Positions 21,006 through 21,906 of a stretch of 21,906 nucleotides of DNA are shown here, in pieces. Where the stretch lies: assembly GCA_002436065.1 (NCBI GenBank), contig DIXP01000020.1, positions 1 through 21,906 of the forward strand. The letters run 5' to 3'. This DNA comes from Chloroflexi bacterium UBA6077. GTDB lineage: Bacteria; Chloroflexota; UBA6077. How positions within the stretch are numbered: the stretch's first letter is position 1; every line of letters starts with the position of its first letter. The translations under genes were made by a program, and so were the position numbers. The notes under the pieces were generated by a model that saw only the letters and a program-made list of their open reading frames with translations, had not been told where the DNA came from and did not search any database.

Positions 21006-21416
21006 ATGCTGCCGAAATGGGGACAGGTCCGGCAGTTCTGTGAGATGCAGGGCTACAATAAGACCGAAACGGACCATACCCACTACATCAAGCCCCTGCC
21101 GGACCGTACCAGTTCAGATACCATGATCTCTCACGGCAAGGACAGCGAGACCGTCGATGCCTCCACCTGGACTAGAGTATGGAAGCACCAGCTTCGGCTG
21201 TTGAGCGAAGCCGATTTCTGGAAAGGGATAGAGGGAAAGCCCGTTCAGTATGACATCCCGCCAACGCCAGAAGCCCCACAACCGCTTCCTGATTACCTCC
21301 AACGCCTGTTGCGCGACAGGCTCCACCTCCGTGAGGATCAGATTTCCCAACTCGACCGTGACGAAGCGCAAGAACTGGTGGACAGCTTCTTCAGCCAGGA
21401 AGTCCTTAACGACTGA
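21006..21416 (+). CDS. HicA-like mRNA interferase toxin candidate with C-terminal extension
   Basis: This is a 136-residue protein. The first 75 residues follow the HicA double-stranded-RNA-binding fold: LPKWGQVRQFCEMQGYNKTE, then TDHTHYIKPLP with H24 at the position of the catalytic His. The strand DTMISHGKDSETVDASTWTRVWKHQL matches the HicA pattern in which a His precedes a helix. The typical HicA is only about 60-80 residues; here an acidic extension of about 60 residues follows (PQPLPDYLQRLLRD and REDQISQLDRDEAQELVDSFF). The ATG at 21006 lies 1 nt after the antitoxin stop, so the pair is co-translated. The order is antitoxin first, the reverse of the usual hicAB order. Confidence 0.65.
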   Translation: MLPKWGQVRQFCEMQGYNKTETDHTHYIKPLPDRTSSDTMISHGKDSETVDASTWTRVWKHQLRLLSEADFWKGIEGKPVQYDIPPTPEAPQPLPDYLQRLLRDRLHLREDQISQLDRDEAQELVDSFFSQEVLND

Positions 21417-21438
21417 GATCTCCACCTCTTCTCCCCTA

Positions 21439-21512
21439 CCATGGCCGTCATCCCCTGCCATGGCCGTCATCCCCTGCCATGGCCGTCATCCCCTGCCATG
21501 GCCGTCATCCCC
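21439..21512. repeat. 19-bp tandem repeat, 3 full plus 1 partial unit
   Basis: The unit CCATGGCCGTCATCCCCTG repeats at 21439, 21458 and 21477, with a partial fourth copy from 21496. The unit is not a multiple of three. Its GTCATCCCC portion equals the start of the palindromic repeat at 21524. Confidence 0.75.
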
Positions 21513-21523
21513 GTCTCCCTACC

Positions 21524-21549
21524 GTCATCCCCGCGAAAGCGGGGATCCA
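21524..21549. repeat. GTCATCCCCGC palindromic repeat, copy 2
   Basis: GTCATCCCCGCGAAAGCGGG followed by GATCCA has the same architecture as 7105-7129, with a GAAA loop. It follows directly on the tandem repeat. Confidence 0.6.
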
Positions 21550-21906
21550 CAAGGCACTCGTCAATGCAACAGGCTGGATTCCCGGGCTCAACGCGGCAAA
21601 GTGTGAAACAGCCTCGGCCCTGATGGACCCTAACGAAACAGTCTGACATGCAGTCCACCAACGCCAGCAGATAGCCAGCCTGGTTGGTGATGGCAGAGAG
21701 CCCGAGGAAGGCGAACGCCGCGGAAGCTGCGTTGGTTTCCGAGGGAGAGAGCCCGAGGCTGAAGCCGTCAGACTGAAAGAACAAAGCCCACTAAAGGGGC
21801 TAACAAGGGTCTTTGCAGGGCAACACTAGGCAGTATGCAACGAGGAAGGCCATTGTTTAGCGTTGGCTATCGCTGTACACGTGTAACTTCTCAATAAATC
21901 GGGGTT

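Larger units (their letters stand above)
21417..21906. other. Terminal 490-bp region without a recognisable gene
   Basis: It contains a 19-bp tandem repeat (21439-21512) and a GTCAT palindrome (21524-21549). The 13-bp sequence AGAGAGCCCGAGG appears twice, at 21695-21707 and 21746-21758. A minus-strand frame (21467-21784) is antisense to these repeats and shows no family resemblance, so it is not listed as a gene. Confidence 0.45.

Noticed and set aside
21439..21549. CRISPR-like array at the 19-bp repeats
   Set aside because: The units are directly adjacent without unique spacers, and no cas genes are nearby.
21467..21784. Minus-strand open frame of 105 codons near the window end
   Set aside because: It crosses the palindromic repeat and part of the tandem array, and has no domain or ribosome site that I recognise.

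Overview
The window looks like a GC-rich chromosomal segment of an uncultivated Chloroflexota-type bacterium. The basis is compositional: a lipoprotein and a LysM protein with long Ala/Pro/Thr/Lys low-complexity linkers, several GTG/TTG starts with strong GGAGG sites, and TTGACA/TATAAT-type promoters. This is inference; there is no rRNA or other phylogenetic marker here, and no tRNA, rRNA or CRISPR array was seen.

Left part (1-4313): a minus-strand pair (small Cys/His-rich protein plus a sigma-70-like factor) has a consensus promoter and a perfect 16-bp palindrome of LexA type over its 5' end. Divergent from it is a plus-strand pair, a YtcJ-type amidohydrolase followed by a TctC/Bug-type solute-binding lipoprotein, suggesting uptake and hydrolysis of an organic acid or amide. 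Mobile DNA follows (4330-5877): a 150-bp palindromic MITE and a complete IS630-family element with its transposase split over two frames, both flanked by TA and both ending in GTACAC.

Middle part (5878-13106): envelope and housekeeping genes. These are a membrane-anchored LysM protein, a 42-residue membrane protein, a secreted NlpC/P60 hydrolase, an SPFH/ribbon-helix-helix operon with a putative operator on its promoter, a truncated methyltransferase remnant, an acyl-CoA synthetase, and a cystathionine gamma-synthase family enzyme. The gaps hold dispersed GTCATCC repeats, a 215-bp palindromic element and a heptanucleotide repeat.

Right part (13244-21906): an accessory region. A visibly less GC-rich cassette (PadR regulator, pentapeptide-repeat protein, ABC ATPase, ABC-2 permease) looks acquired; one of two identical 36-bp sequences lies just beyond its last gene. 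It is followed by a Fic gene broken by an internal deletion, several gene fragments, an ImmA-type HTH-protease/DUF4411 PIN-like pair, the N-terminal stub of a type I restriction HsdR subunit, and an intact toxin-antitoxin-like pair. In that pair the antitoxin joins a Phd/YefM-like N-terminus to a HicB-like domain, the toxin is HicA-like with a C-terminal extension, and the promoter carries paired TGTACA motifs. This last module is the best candidate for something under-described. The end of the window (21417-21906) has repeats and no recognisable gene.
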